From contig NZ_JANINT010000008.1 of the NCBI RefSeq assembly GCF_024509035.1, positions 1 through 36,363 on the forward strand: DNA of 36,363 bases. The letters are read 5' to 3'. Position 1 is the stretch's first letter, and every line of letters starts with the position of its first letter. A model generated the notes under the pieces. That model ran no database searches and was not told where the DNA came from. It saw only the letters and a list, made by a program, of their open reading frames with translations. The stretch is from Nocardioides sp. (GTDB lineage: Bacteria > Actinomycetota > Actinomycetes > Propionibacteriales > Nocardioidaceae). The translations under genes were made by a program, and so were the position numbers. This document shows positions 18,283 through 27,298 of the stretch, piece by piece.

Positions 18283-20295
18283 GTGGGCATCGGGCGACAC
18301 ATCGATCGGCAGGCGGCGCGTCGGCTGCTGACGATCCGGATCATCGTCCTGCTGACCGCGATCCTCGGCATCAACTACGTCGTCTGGCGATGGCTGTTCT
18401 CGGTCAACTGGGACGCGTGGTGGATCGCGGTCCCGCTCGTGCTCGCCGAGACCTACAGCCTCGTCGACTCCCTGCTCTTCGGCCTGGCCATGTGGCGGCT
18501 CAAGGAGCGCGGCGAGCCGCCGCCGGCCCCGCCCGGCCTGACCGTGGACGTCTTGATCGCGACGTACAACGAGCCGATAGAGCTGGTGATGAACACCGCA
18601 CGAGCGGCGCTGGCGATCGACTACCCGCACCAGACCTGGGTCCTCGACGACGGCAACCGCGCCGACCTGCGCGCCGCCGCCGAGGCCGAGGGCATCGGCT
18701 GGATCACCCGCTCCTCGGAGTGGGCCGACCGTCCACGGCACGCCAAGGCCGGCAACCTCAACAACGCGCTGCTGGTCACCGAGGGCGAGTTCCTGCTGAT
18801 CCTCGACGCCGACCAGGTGCCGTCGCCCACGATCCTCGACCGGACGCTCGGCTACTTCGACGACCCGCAGATGGCGCTCGTCCAGACGCCCCAGTGGTTC
18901 GTCAACGTGCCCGAGGACGACCCGCTCGGCAGTCAGGCCCCGCTGTTCTACGGCCCGATCCAGCAGGGCAAGGACGGCTGGAACGCCGCGTTCTTCTGTG
19001 GCTCCAACGCGATCATCCGCCGCGAGGCGCTCATGCAGCTCGGGGTCTCGCGCTACGCCGACGAGGTCGAGGCCGGCGTGCAGCGCGCCCTGCGCACCGC
19101 CCGGTCGGTGCTGCGGCAGGCCCGCCGCGGCCTCGACGACGGCGAGGTCGCCGTACGCCGGGCGCTCGACTCGATCGAGCACGACATCGGCCGGGCCCGA
19201 CGCGAGCTGGCACGCGGCGAGGCCCTCATGGACGTCACCTACCGGTTCCAGCAGCGCGTGGCCGCGGTGCGGCGCGAGCTGGTGGCCTCCGACCTCACGG
19301 CCCTGCAGAGCGACCTGGCGGCGATCGCCGAGCTCGAGCGCAGCGCCGACGAGGCCGACGACGGGCTCGCGGGCGTCGACCTCTCCGCGCTCGATCAGCT
19401 CTCGGCCCGCGAGTGGTCGCCGCTGGGAGCCGTGGAGACCGTGCAGGCGCTGGTCGACGCCGTCGACGTCGACCTCGGCTCCGAGGCCCAGCCGATCATG
19501 CCGATGGCGACGATCTCGGTCACCGAGGACATGGCGACCTGCATGCGGCTGCACGGGCTCGGCTGGCGCACGGCGTACCACGACGAGGTGCTCGCCCACG
19601 GCCTGGCCCCCGAGGACCTCGCCACCATGCTCACCCAGCGGTTGCGCTGGGCGCAGGGCACCGTGCAGGTGATGTTCCGCGAGAACCCGCTCCTGCAGCG
19701 TCGACTGCGCTGGGGCCAGCGGCTCATGTACTTCGCGACGATGTGGAGCTACCTCTCGGGATTCGCCGCGCTCGTCTACCTGGCCGCGCCGATCGTCTAC
19801 CTCACGATCGGGGTGCTGCCGGTGCAGGCGATCAGCACCGAGTTCTTCCTGCGACTGGTGCCGTTCCTCGTGGTCAACCAGCTGCTGTTCTTCGTCGTGG
19901 CCGCCGGGCGACCGACGTGGCGCGGGCAGCAGTACTCCCTCGCCCTGTTCCCGGTGTGGATCAAGTCGTTCACCTCGGCGTTCGGCAACGTCTTCCTGGG
20001 GCGCTCGCTCGACTTCGCCGTCACGCCCAAGACCCGGCAGGAGGACACGGGACCGGCCTGGCACCTGGTCCGCCCCCAGCTGTGGGCGATGGCGGCACTG
20101 GTCGCCGCGGCCGTGGCCGGTCTGGTCCGCATCGGCACCGGCCAGGCCAGCGCGGCAGGCACCACCTTCAACCTGCTGTGGGTCGGTTTCGACCTGGCGA
20201 TCTTCTCGGTGATCATCAAGGCTGCCCGCTACCGCGGGTTCGACGCGGGCGCCCCCGCACCCATCCCCGAACGAGCGCGCAGAGGAGCAGCATGA
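18283..20295 (+). CDS. BcsA-like family 2 glycosyltransferase (cellulose synthase-like, membrane)
   Basis: DVLIATYNEP, VLDDGNR, KAGNLNNAL, LILDADQVP, FFCGSNAIIRREAL, SVTEDMAT, QRLRWAQG motifs plus N- and C-terminal TM helices; GTG start. Confidence 0.9.
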   Translation: MGIGRHIDRQAARRLLTIRIIVLLTAILGINYVVWRWLFSVNWDAWWIAVPLVLAETYSLVDSLLFGLAMWRLKERGEPPPAPPGLTVDVLIATYNEPIELVMNTARAALAIDYPHQTWVLDDGNRADLRAAAEAEGIGWITRSSEWADRPRHAKAGNLNNALLVTEGEFLLILDADQVPSPTILDRTLGYFDDPQMALVQTPQWFVNVPEDDPLGSQAPLFYGPIQQGKDGWNAAFFCGSNAIIRREALMQLGVSRYADEVEAGVQRALRTARSVLRQARRGLDDGEVAVRRALDSIEHDIGRARRELARGEALMDVTYRFQQRVAAVRRELVASDLTALQSDLAAIAELERSADEADDGLAGVDLSALDQLSAREWSPLGAVETVQALVDAVDVDLGSEAQPIMPMATISVTEDMATCMRLHGLGWRTAYHDEVLAHGLAPEDLATMLTQRLRWAQGTVQVMFRENPLLQRRLRWGQRLMYFATMWSYLSGFAALVYLAAPIVYLTIGVLPVQAISTEFFLRLVPFLVVNQLLFFVVAAGRPTWRGQQYSLALFPVWIKSFTSAFGNVFLGRSLDFAVTPKTRQEDTGPAWHLVRPQLWAMAALVAAAVAGLVRIGTGQASAAGTTFNLLWVGFDLAIFSVIIKAARYRGFDAGAPAPIPERARRGAA

Positions 20296-20627
20296 TCGAG
20301 TTCGCTGTCGACACGACACCCGAGGGCATCGGGGTGGTGACACCCAAGGGACGCCTCAACATGTCCTCCGCCCGGGGTCTCAAGGAGATCCTCGACGGGC
20401 TCGTGTCGGACGGGACGTCGAAGATCGTCGTCGATCTCGCCGAGACCACGTTCCTCGACTCCTCGGGCCTGGGCGCCCTGATCGCCGGCCTCAAGGCGGC
20501 CCGCCAGTCGGGCGGCGACCTGCGCGTGGCTCGACCGACCGAGGCGGTCCTGACCGTCTTCAAGCTGACCAACCTCGACCGGGTGCTCCGTCCTCGCGAC
20601 AGCGTGGAAGGGGCCTTCGATGCCTGA
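20292..20627 (+). CDS. STAS-domain anti-sigma factor antagonist
   Basis: 111-aa protein from ATG 20292; LNMSSARGLKEILDGLV...KIVVDLAETTFLDSSGLGALIAGLKAAR contains the conserved phosphorylatable Ser context; ATGA overlap with the GT2 stop. Confidence 0.92.
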   Translation: MIEFAVDTTPEGIGVVTPKGRLNMSSARGLKEILDGLVSDGTSKIVVDLAETTFLDSSGLGALIAGLKAARQSGGDLRVARPTEAVLTVFKLTNLDRVLRPRDSVEGAFDA

Positions 20628-21078
20628 GACGACGGTGCCCGGACCCGACGCCGGCGACGAGAACCGGGTCGAGCTGTCGGCGCCGGCCACGCCGGAGATG
20701 ATGCACCTGGTCCACGCGGTGCTCGAGCAGCTCTGGAGCCAGCACGAGGACGTCTCGATGGTCGATCGGATGCGCTTCGAGATGGCGGTCATCGAGATCC
20801 TCGGCAACATCGTCGAGCACGCCTACGCCATGGAGTCCGGCGGCACCGAGCGCAGGTTCGACGTGCGTCTCACCGCCACCGACGCGGCGCTGGTCGCGTC
20901 GTTCGGCGACGACGGCATGCCCAACACCATCGACCTCAGCGACGTGGCGATGCCGGACGAGGAGGCGGAGTCGGGCCGCGGGCTCGCGCTGGCCATGGCC
21001 GCGGTGGACGACCTCACCTACGACCGTTCCGCGGGCCGCAACCACTGGCGCCTCACGTGCCTCCGGCAGCCCGGCTGA
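20620..21078 (+). CDS. RsbW-like anti-sigma/serine kinase-type ATPase (HATPase_c_2)
   Basis: N-box EMAVIEILGNIVEHAY; FGDDGMPNTIDL; G-box ESGRGLALAMAAVDDLTYDRSAGRNHWRL; overlaps the STAS gene by 8 nt. Confidence 0.9.
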   Translation: MPETTVPGPDAGDENRVELSAPATPEMMHLVHAVLEQLWSQHEDVSMVDRMRFEMAVIEILGNIVEHAYAMESGGTERRFDVRLTATDAALVASFGDDGMPNTIDLSDVAMPDEEAESGRGLALAMAAVDDLTYDRSAGRNHWRLTCLRQPG

Positions 21079-23525
21079 TCGTCCTCGGCCTGCTCTTCGC
21101 GCTGCTCGGGGCGGCGCCCGCCGCGGCCGAGGACTCCGGCTCCCCGGACGCCTCGACCTGCCAGCGCGCCTGGTTCGGTCCGGCCCTCGACATCGAGACC
21201 GACACGCCCTCGGCGTACGCCGACCGGCTCGGTGCGACGCCCTCGCTCTACACCTTCCCCGTCGACTACCCCCTCACGGCGGAGGGTGTCGAGCAGCTGC
21301 GCCCCTTCGCCGCCGACGCCGCCACCCAGGGCGCCGTGCTCGTCGTGCAGGTCGAGCCGACCGTGCCGCTCGGCGACCTCACCACCTCCGATGCCGACGA
21401 GCTCGCCGCCGTCCTCGCCGACCTGCACAAGCGTCTGGACACGCAGGTGCTCGTGCGGTTCGCGCCCGAGATGAACGGGTCGTGGCGGCCCTGGGGGCAG
21501 CAGCCCCGGGCCTTCACGGCCGCGTTCCGACAGGTCGCCGACGTCATCCACGCGGACGCACCACCGGCCGCCATGGTGTGGTCCCCGGTCTACGGCTCGG
21601 GCTACCCGTTCGGCCGCGAGCAGGGCACCGACAGCGAGATCGACCTCTCGGGGTCCCGGGAGGTCGCGCCGCTCGACACCGACGGAGACGGCCGGCTGGG
21701 ACCCGGCGACGACCCCTACGCCCCCTACTACCCCGGCGACGACGCCGTCGACTGGGTCGGGCTGTTCCTCTACCGGTTCGGTCAGTCCCAGGGCGTGCGA
21801 CGCAACGTGGTGCCGCCGCCGGGCGAGGTGGCCGACCGGCTCGCGGAGCGATGGGGGTACGGCGAGGGCGCCGCCGCCCCGTTCTACGACCGCTTCGCCG
21901 AGGGCCGGGCCAAGCCGCTGCTGCTCGAGACCGCCGCGCTCTACAACCCCGCGGTCGGTGGTGCCCACGAGCGGGCGCTCAAGCGGCGCTGGTGGTCCGA
22001 GGTGCTCGACGCCGTGGCGACCCACCCGCGCCTCTGTGCGATCTCCTGGCTCGAGCTCGACCGGGTCGAGCCCGAGGTCGCCGACCAGCCCGTCGACTGG
22101 GCGGCCACGCGGACCCCGCAGCTGGCCGCCCGGCTGCTCCACGACCTGCGCGCCGGACCGGTGGCCCTGGGCCCGGTGACCGAGCGGCACGACGCGGAGG
22201 CGGCCCCGGTCGCGGCCGGCACACCACCCGCCGCCGGCGCTCTGGCGATCGAGCGTCCCCCAGCGGCCGTCCTGCTGCCCGACGTCGCTCCGAGCGGGAC
22301 CGACCGGACCGGCGAGCGAGCGGCCGCGGTGGCCCTGGTCGTCCTGCTCGCCCTGGCGCTCGTCGGCGCCCGCCGGCGGTCGTGGACCTTCGAGCCGCGG
22401 GGCGTGCGCGACGGACGGCTCGACTGGCTGCGCGGCCTGCTGCTGGTCGGCGTCGTCGCATGGCACCTGCCGGTGCCCGGCCCGCTCCACGACCTCGCCG
22501 CGCGCGCCGGCGCCCTCGGCGGGCTCGAGACCTTCGTGCTGGTCTCGGGGGTCGCGGTGGGCCTGACCTACCCACCACTGGCCGAGCAGCTCGGACACGT
22601 CGCGGCGTCGGGACGCCGGTGGCGCCGCGCGCTGATCACGTGGTTCGGCGCCCTCGTCGGCGTGCTGGGCGTCTACGTGCTCGGCCTGCTGCCCGGGCTC
22701 GACCTCGAAGCCGTCGGCAGGCTGGGTGCACCCGGCGGGGCCGGCGCAGCGTCGTACGACCTCTACGCCCAGGCCCGGCACCTGTTCGACTACCCGCCGC
22801 CCGGGTCGGTGGGACAGGCGTTCCTGTTCCTCGAGATGGGCACCTGGCTCCTGCTCCCGCTGGCGTTGTTCGTCGCGCTGGTCGCGCTCTCTCCGCTCGT
22901 CGTCGGGCCGCTGCAGCGCGGCTGGTGGTGGGCGGTGCTGCCGGCCTCGTGGGCCGTCTACGCCCTGGGCCGCGCCACCGGCGCCGAGCTGCTCCCCTCC
23001 CTGTCGGAGGAGGTCGCGCCCCTGCTGGTCTGGCAGGTGCTGTTCGTGCACGGCGTCGCTCTCGGTCTGCACCGGCAGGACGTCGCAGCGTTCCTGCGTC
23101 GCCGCTCGGGAGCGGTCCTCGCGGGTCTCGCCGTGCTGGCCGCCGCGGGCCTGCTGTGGGCGGGGGTCGCGCCGTCGGGCGCCGACCCGGAGCTGCCGCT
23201 CGACCGGCTCCTGGTGGTGGCCGCCGCGACACTCACCGTCGTCGTCGCGCTCACCACGTGCTGGCGACCCGCCTCCCTCGCCGGACCGGCGCTGCTGCCA
23301 CTCGGGCGCGCGCCACTGCTCGTCGTCCTCGCCCATGCGGTCCTCGTGCTCGTGGTGGCTAGCGTGTCGTCGCTCGCCGCGGGACCGTGGGTCGGCACAG
23401 CGGCGACGCTGGCCTGCCTGGCCGTCCTCGTCGTCCTGGCGCGCTGGCGGGACCCGGAGCGCGTTCCTAGGGCGAGCCGACCCGCACCTTCAGCGGCAGC
23501 GCCTCCTGCTTCCAGAGCACGGTGA
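21057..23525 (+). CDS. secreted GH26-like glycoside hydrolase domain fused to OpgC-like membrane acyltransferase domain
   Basis: GTG at 21057; signal peptide (LIVLGLLFALLGAAPAAA); GH26-like RFAPEMNGSWRPWG and LLLETAALYN; then a polytopic domain opening RDGRLDWLRGLLLVGVVAWHLP...ETFVLVSGVAVGLTYPP, typical of OpgC proteins. Confidence 0.8.
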   Translation: MPPAARLIVLGLLFALLGAAPAAAEDSGSPDASTCQRAWFGPALDIETDTPSAYADRLGATPSLYTFPVDYPLTAEGVEQLRPFAADAATQGAVLVVQVEPTVPLGDLTTSDADELAAVLADLHKRLDTQVLVRFAPEMNGSWRPWGQQPRAFTAAFRQVADVIHADAPPAAMVWSPVYGSGYPFGREQGTDSEIDLSGSREVAPLDTDGDGRLGPGDDPYAPYYPGDDAVDWVGLFLYRFGQSQGVRRNVVPPPGEVADRLAERWGYGEGAAAPFYDRFAEGRAKPLLLETAALYNPAVGGAHERALKRRWWSEVLDAVATHPRLCAISWLELDRVEPEVADQPVDWAATRTPQLAARLLHDLRAGPVALGPVTERHDAEAAPVAAGTPPAAGALAIERPPAAVLLPDVAPSGTDRTGERAAAVALVVLLALALVGARRRSWTFEPRGVRDGRLDWLRGLLLVGVVAWHLPVPGPLHDLAARAGALGGLETFVLVSGVAVGLTYPPLAEQLGHVAASGRRWRRALITWFGALVGVLGVYVLGLLPGLDLEAVGRLGAPGGAGAASYDLYAQARHLFDYPPPGSVGQAFLFLEMGTWLLLPLALFVALVALSPLVVGPLQRGWWWAVLPASWAVYALGRATGAELLPSLSEEVAPLLVWQVLFVHGVALGLHRQDVAAFLRRRSGAVLAGLAVLAAAGLLWAGVAPSGADPELPLDRLLVVAAATLTVVVALTTCWRPASLAGPALLPLGRAPLLVVLAHAVLVLVVASVSSLAAGPWVGTAATLACLAVLVVLARWRDPERVPRASRPAPSAAAPPASRAR

Positions 23526-24729
23526 CGTCGCCACCCGGCCCGAGGACGGCGTGGGTCCGCTCGAGGACGTCGGCGCCCGCGTCGGGCGAGAGCGTGACGG
23601 GCGCACTCCACGCGCCCCCGGCCGATCGGTAGGCACCGAGCAGCGCGTAGCCGCCCCAGCCGAGGAACGTGTCCCCGGCTGCGTCGACCGCGACCACGAC
23701 GTCGTACACCGTGGTGCCGCGGGCGACGACCCGCTCCGGGGCCGACCAGGTCCCGCCGGCCGGTCGGCGCACGACGTCGACGCGACCGTTGACGCGGCCG
23801 AGCGCGACGACGACCTCGCCCGCCGTGCTCATGGCCAGCGCATGGTCACTGAGGTCCACACCCGGGGGCGAGAGGGCCTGGGGTGCCTGCCAGTCCCCGC
23901 CCGCCGGCCGCTCGACGGCGACCAGCCGCTCGAAGTCGGGTGAGAACGTCACGACGGCGTTGCCGGCGGCATCGACGGCCAGCGTGGGCTGGTAGCCCTC
24001 CCGGGTCACCAGCGACGGCTCCGACCAGGTCCCGTCCGGCGCCCACTCCACGGAGCGCAGCACCTGCGGGTGCCCGAAGCGCTGGCGGCTGACGAGCACC
24101 ACCGCGGTCCCGTCCCCCGCGATCCCGACCTGGGGTTGCCGGGTGCCGTCGGCCGCCGAGACCGCGGCGGCAGCGCCCCAGCGCCCGCCCGCCGGGCGGT
24201 ACGCCGCTCGCACCCGCCACCGCTCGTTCGCCCGGTCCCTGCTGCTCCAGGCGACGACGACGTCCCCGCGGCCGTCGACCGCGAGCACCGGGTCCGCCAC
24301 GACGTACGCCCGCGCGGCGAGCCGCACCGGTGCCGACCAGACGCCCTGGACGGAGCGTCGGGCGGCGACCACGTCCCGACCGGAGCCGGTCGCCCAGACG
24401 ACGGTCACGCGACCGCGGTCGTCCACCGCCGCCACCGGGTCGGAGCCGCGCCCGATCAGCATCGGGCGCGTCCATCCCGCACCGGCCGGGCGGCGCAGCG
24501 CGAGCACCCGGCCCGGGGTGTCGCTGGTCGCCCAGACGACCGTCACGGCCCCGTCCGCGCCGGCCGCGACCGACTCACCTCGGGGATTCGCGGCCAGCGT
24601 GCGCGTCGGCCCCCACACCGGCGCATCCGTCGCGTCCGCGGACGCGACCGGGGCGAGGGACGGGGCGGCGAGGACCGCCGCGGTGACGACGGTCCCGACG
24701 AGCGATCGGACGAGCGGTCGAGACGACAT
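23467..24729 (-). CDS. secreted repeat protein, predicted beta-propeller (sialidase-like repeats)
   Basis: Signal peptide; repeated blocks of the form RPAGGxWSAPxxL...VAVDAAGDxxVxW through the whole protein. Confidence 0.75.
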   Translation of the reverse strand: MSSRPLVRSLVGTVVTAAVLAAPSLAPVASADATDAPVWGPTRTLAANPRGESVAAGADGAVTVVWATSDTPGRVLALRRPAGAGWTRPMLIGRGSDPVAAVDDRGRVTVVWATGSGRDVVAARRSVQGVWSAPVRLAARAYVVADPVLAVDGRGDVVVAWSSRDRANERWRVRAAYRPAGGRWGAAAAVSAADGTRQPQVGIAGDGTAVVLVSRQRFGHPQVLRSVEWAPDGTWSEPSLVTREGYQPTLAVDAAGNAVVTFSPDFERLVAVERPAGGDWQAPQALSPPGVDLSDHALAMSTAGEVVVALGRVNGRVDVVRRPAGGTWSAPERVVARGTTVYDVVVAVDAAGDTFLGWGGYALLGAYRSAGGAWSAPVTLSPDAGADVLERTHAVLGPGGDVTVLWKQEALPLKVRVGSP

Positions 24730-24852
24730 GCGCGCCTCCCGGGAGGAGCGGGCGAAGGTGCCCTCGTTCTGAGTCTCGTCGCGCCGGTGCTCGCCCCCAG
24801 AGCAGTTCTCCTCCGACGGGCCGGGACGTTGGTCCCGGGACCCACCCGGCGC

Positions 24853-26274
24853 TCAGGCCAGCGCCACCGCCCCCGACAGCTCGGTCACGACGGCTCTGGC
24901 CACGCTCTCGGCCTGGGCGCGGATCTCCGGCACGGCCGTCGACTCCCAGAGCTCGCCACGGCGCAGGGCGCCGACGGCCCACGCAGGGGCCTCGGCCGAG
25001 CCGGCGTCGTCGACGAGCCGGCCCCCCGCGGTGCGCAGCCCGAGGCCTGCGGTCGCGACCGACGCCAGCGCACCGCCGGGGCGCGGCCGGAGGAGGTCGT
25101 CCACCAACGGGTTGCCGAGGACCCGGACGTCGCCGGCCGGCCCGGTGCAGTTGACGACCCACCCGACCTCGCTGGTCGTGCCGTCCGAGAGCGTGACGGC
25201 CAGCCCGCCTCCGACGAGCGGCCTCGCGTCGACGAGCTGCCCCCGACCCACGTCCAGCCGACCGGCCGCCCGCAGGGTCGCGAGCCGCTGCGCGCTGGGC
25301 GCGGGGATCCGGTGCCGCAACGAGCCCCACTCCCCCGCGTGCTCGGCCACGAAGCGGAGCCGCGCCGCATCATCGAGGCGACCCCACAGCTCCCCGACCC
25401 GGAATCGGAGCCCATCGACCCCCGGGCGCCAGTCCCCGGTCGCGCGGCGAGCCGCGCGCAGGTGGGCTGCGGCTCGGTCCAGGATCTCGTCGAGGTCCGC
25501 ACCCCAGCCGGAGACGTCGGGCACCATGGCCGGCCGCTGCTCGGTCCGGTGCTCCCGCGGCAGGCGACCGTGACGGGAGATCGCGCGGACCCGCCGGTCC
25601 GGCCGAGCCCCCGGCCCGGTCAGCGTCAACGCCACGTCGACCATCGTCAGACCGGTGCCCACGACGAGGACGTCACCCGGGCCCGCGGTGTCGCGCCGCA
25701 CCCGGTCGAGCGCGCCGGGCTCCCACGGGTCGGCGACGAACCGCGCGAAGCCGGCCAGGCCGCCCGGCGCCCAGTCGACAGACGGTCGGGGCAGCCCCAG
25801 GGCCAGGACCATCGCGTCCGCGTCCAGGGGCCGGCCGTCCCGCATGGCTACCCGCCAGCCCCGTCCGGTGCGCGCGATCCCGGTCGCGAGCGTGCGGACG
25901 TGGGCCAGGCCGACGAGGTCGCCTGCCGCCGTGTGCTGGCAGGTCAGGATCTCGTCGAGGTAGCGCGCGAACAGCCGCCGCGGCACGAACGCATGTGGAT
26001 CGACGGACCCGTCTCCCGAGCGGGCGGCGAGCCAGCGCACGAACGAGTCGGGATCGTCGGGCAGTGCCGACATCCCGGAAGCGGGGACGTTGAGCAGGTG
26101 CGCGTCGTCGGTGGTGCCGAACGCGGCCCCGCGGCCCCACTGGTCCGCGGGGTCGAGGAGCACCACGTCGATCGGACGGGCGCTGCTGCGGGCGGCCCGG
26201 ACCAGGTGCAGCGCCGTCAGCGTCCCGCCGGCGCCCGCCCCCACGACGACGACCCGCGGCCGCTCACCGCTCAT
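24853..26274 (-). CDS. FAD/NAD(P)-binding protein (NAD_binding_9-like)
   Basis: ATG at 26274; VVVVGAGAGGTLTALHLVR, WGRGAAFGTTDDAHLLNVPASGMSALPDDPDSFVRWL. Confidence 0.85.
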   Translation of the reverse strand: MSGERPRVVVVGAGAGGTLTALHLVRAARSSARPIDVVLLDPADQWGRGAAFGTTDDAHLLNVPASGMSALPDDPDSFVRWLAARSGDGSVDPHAFVPRRLFARYLDEILTCQHTAAGDLVGLAHVRTLATGIARTGRGWRVAMRDGRPLDADAMVLALGLPRPSVDWAPGGLAGFARFVADPWEPGALDRVRRDTAGPGDVLVVGTGLTMVDVALTLTGPGARPDRRVRAISRHGRLPREHRTEQRPAMVPDVSGWGADLDEILDRAAAHLRAARRATGDWRPGVDGLRFRVGELWGRLDDAARLRFVAEHAGEWGSLRHRIPAPSAQRLATLRAAGRLDVGRGQLVDARPLVGGGLAVTLSDGTTSEVGWVVNCTGPAGDVRVLGNPLVDDLLRPRPGGALASVATAGLGLRTAGGRLVDDAGSAEAPAWAVGALRRGELWESTAVPEIRAQAESVARAVVTELSGAVALA

Positions 26275-26792
26275 CGAGGCGCCGCCAGGTCCGCGGTCGC
26301 GAGGCGACCGAAGACGCTGCGGTGGAAGATCAGCGGGCCGCTGACGTCGGAGTGGTCGACGGCGTGGAGCTCCAGCAGCACCAGCACGTGGTCGCCCGCC
26401 TCGACCTCCCGGAACACGGTCGTCTCGAACTTCGCCAGCCCGTCGTCCACCACCACCGCACGGTGCTCGGTGACCGTCACGTCGACGCGCTCGAAGCGGC
26501 GCTCCACAGGCCCGGCGAGCTGCCGGCACAGCGGACCGTGGTGGTCGGCCAGCACGGTCAGGCCCAGCCGTGCGGCGCGGCGCAGGTCGGGCCAGGTCTT
26601 CGACGTGCGGGCCAGGTTGATGGAGACCAGCGGTGGATCGAGGCTGACGCTCGTGAAGCTGCTCGCCGCCAGGCCGACCAGCGCGCCGTCGACCTCCGCG
26701 GCCACGGCCACCACGCCGGTCGGGAACGTTCCGAACGCCTGGCGCAGCCGGCCCGGATCGAGGTCCTGGTTGGTGGGAAATGCGATCGTCAT
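26271..26792 (-). CDS. flavin reductase family protein (HpaC/NtaB-like)
   Basis: 173-aa ORF; FRQAFGTFPTGVVAVAAEVDG-like start, SFTSVSLDPPLVSINLARTSKTWPDLRRAARLGLTVLADHH. Confidence 0.88.
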   Translation of the reverse strand: MTIAFPTNQDLDPGRLRQAFGTFPTGVVAVAAEVDGALVGLAASSFTSVSLDPPLVSINLARTSKTWPDLRRAARLGLTVLADHHGPLCRQLAGPVERRFERVDVTVTEHRAVVVDDGLAKFETTVFREVEAGDHVLVLLELHAVDHSDVSGPLIFHRSVFGRLATADLAAPR

Positions 26793-27298
26793 GACTCCCC
26801 TTGGAGGTAGCGCGTCACGTGCGGCCGGGTCGCCGCCAGCCAGGCGGCGTACGCCTCTGGGTCGTCGTGGCGAGAGTCCACGACGTACAGCCCGCGTCCC
26901 GGGACGGTGGCGCCGAGCTCGGTGAGCACCGGACGCAGGGCCAGCTCCGGCGCCAGGGCGTGCGCGTCCGAGGCGCCGAGCATCAGGGGCACGGCGAGGC
27001 CGGTGAGCCCGGTCTGCCCGGCGAACCGGTCGAGGAACAGCTTGAGCAGACCCGTGTAGGTGCCCTTGTACGTCGGCGAGGCGACGACCACCAGGTCGGC
27101 CTTGCCGACCTGACCGACGAGATCGGCGACCTCGGGCGACGCCCAGTCGAGCAGGTCGGCGCCCAGCGTGGTGAGGTCCACCACGAGGTCCGGCTCGGTC
27201 CCCGCGAGCTCGCGTGCGACGTACGCCGCCGCCGCGAGCGTGCGCGAGCCGGCCTGGGGGTTGCCGACGACCACCGCGACCCGGCCACCGCTAGGCAC
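26789..27298 (-). CDS. NADPH-dependent FMN reductase (SsuE/MsuE-like)
   Basis: GTG at 27298 (VPSGGRVAVVVGNPQAGSRTL); VVVASPTYKGTYTGLLKLFLDRF flavodoxin-like motif; overlaps upstream monooxygenase stop. Confidence 0.87.
   Translation of the reverse strand: MPSGGRVAVVVGNPQAGSRTLAAAAYVARELAGTEPDLVVDLTTLGADLLDWASPEVADLVGQVGKADLVVVASPTYKGTYTGLLKLFLDRFAGQTGLTGLAVPLMLGASDAHALAPELALRPVLTELGATVPGRGLYVVDSRHDDPEAYAAWLAATRPHVTRYLQGES

Noticed and set aside
18238-20343. 701-aa minus-strand ORF antisense to the GT2 gene
   Set aside because: Composition dominated by R/H/D/G/E with no recognisable fold; the plus-strand GT2 motifs are unambiguous.
21018-23336. 772-aa minus-strand ORF antisense to the GH26-OpgC gene
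   Set aside because: Codon-phase artefact of high GC; no motifs.
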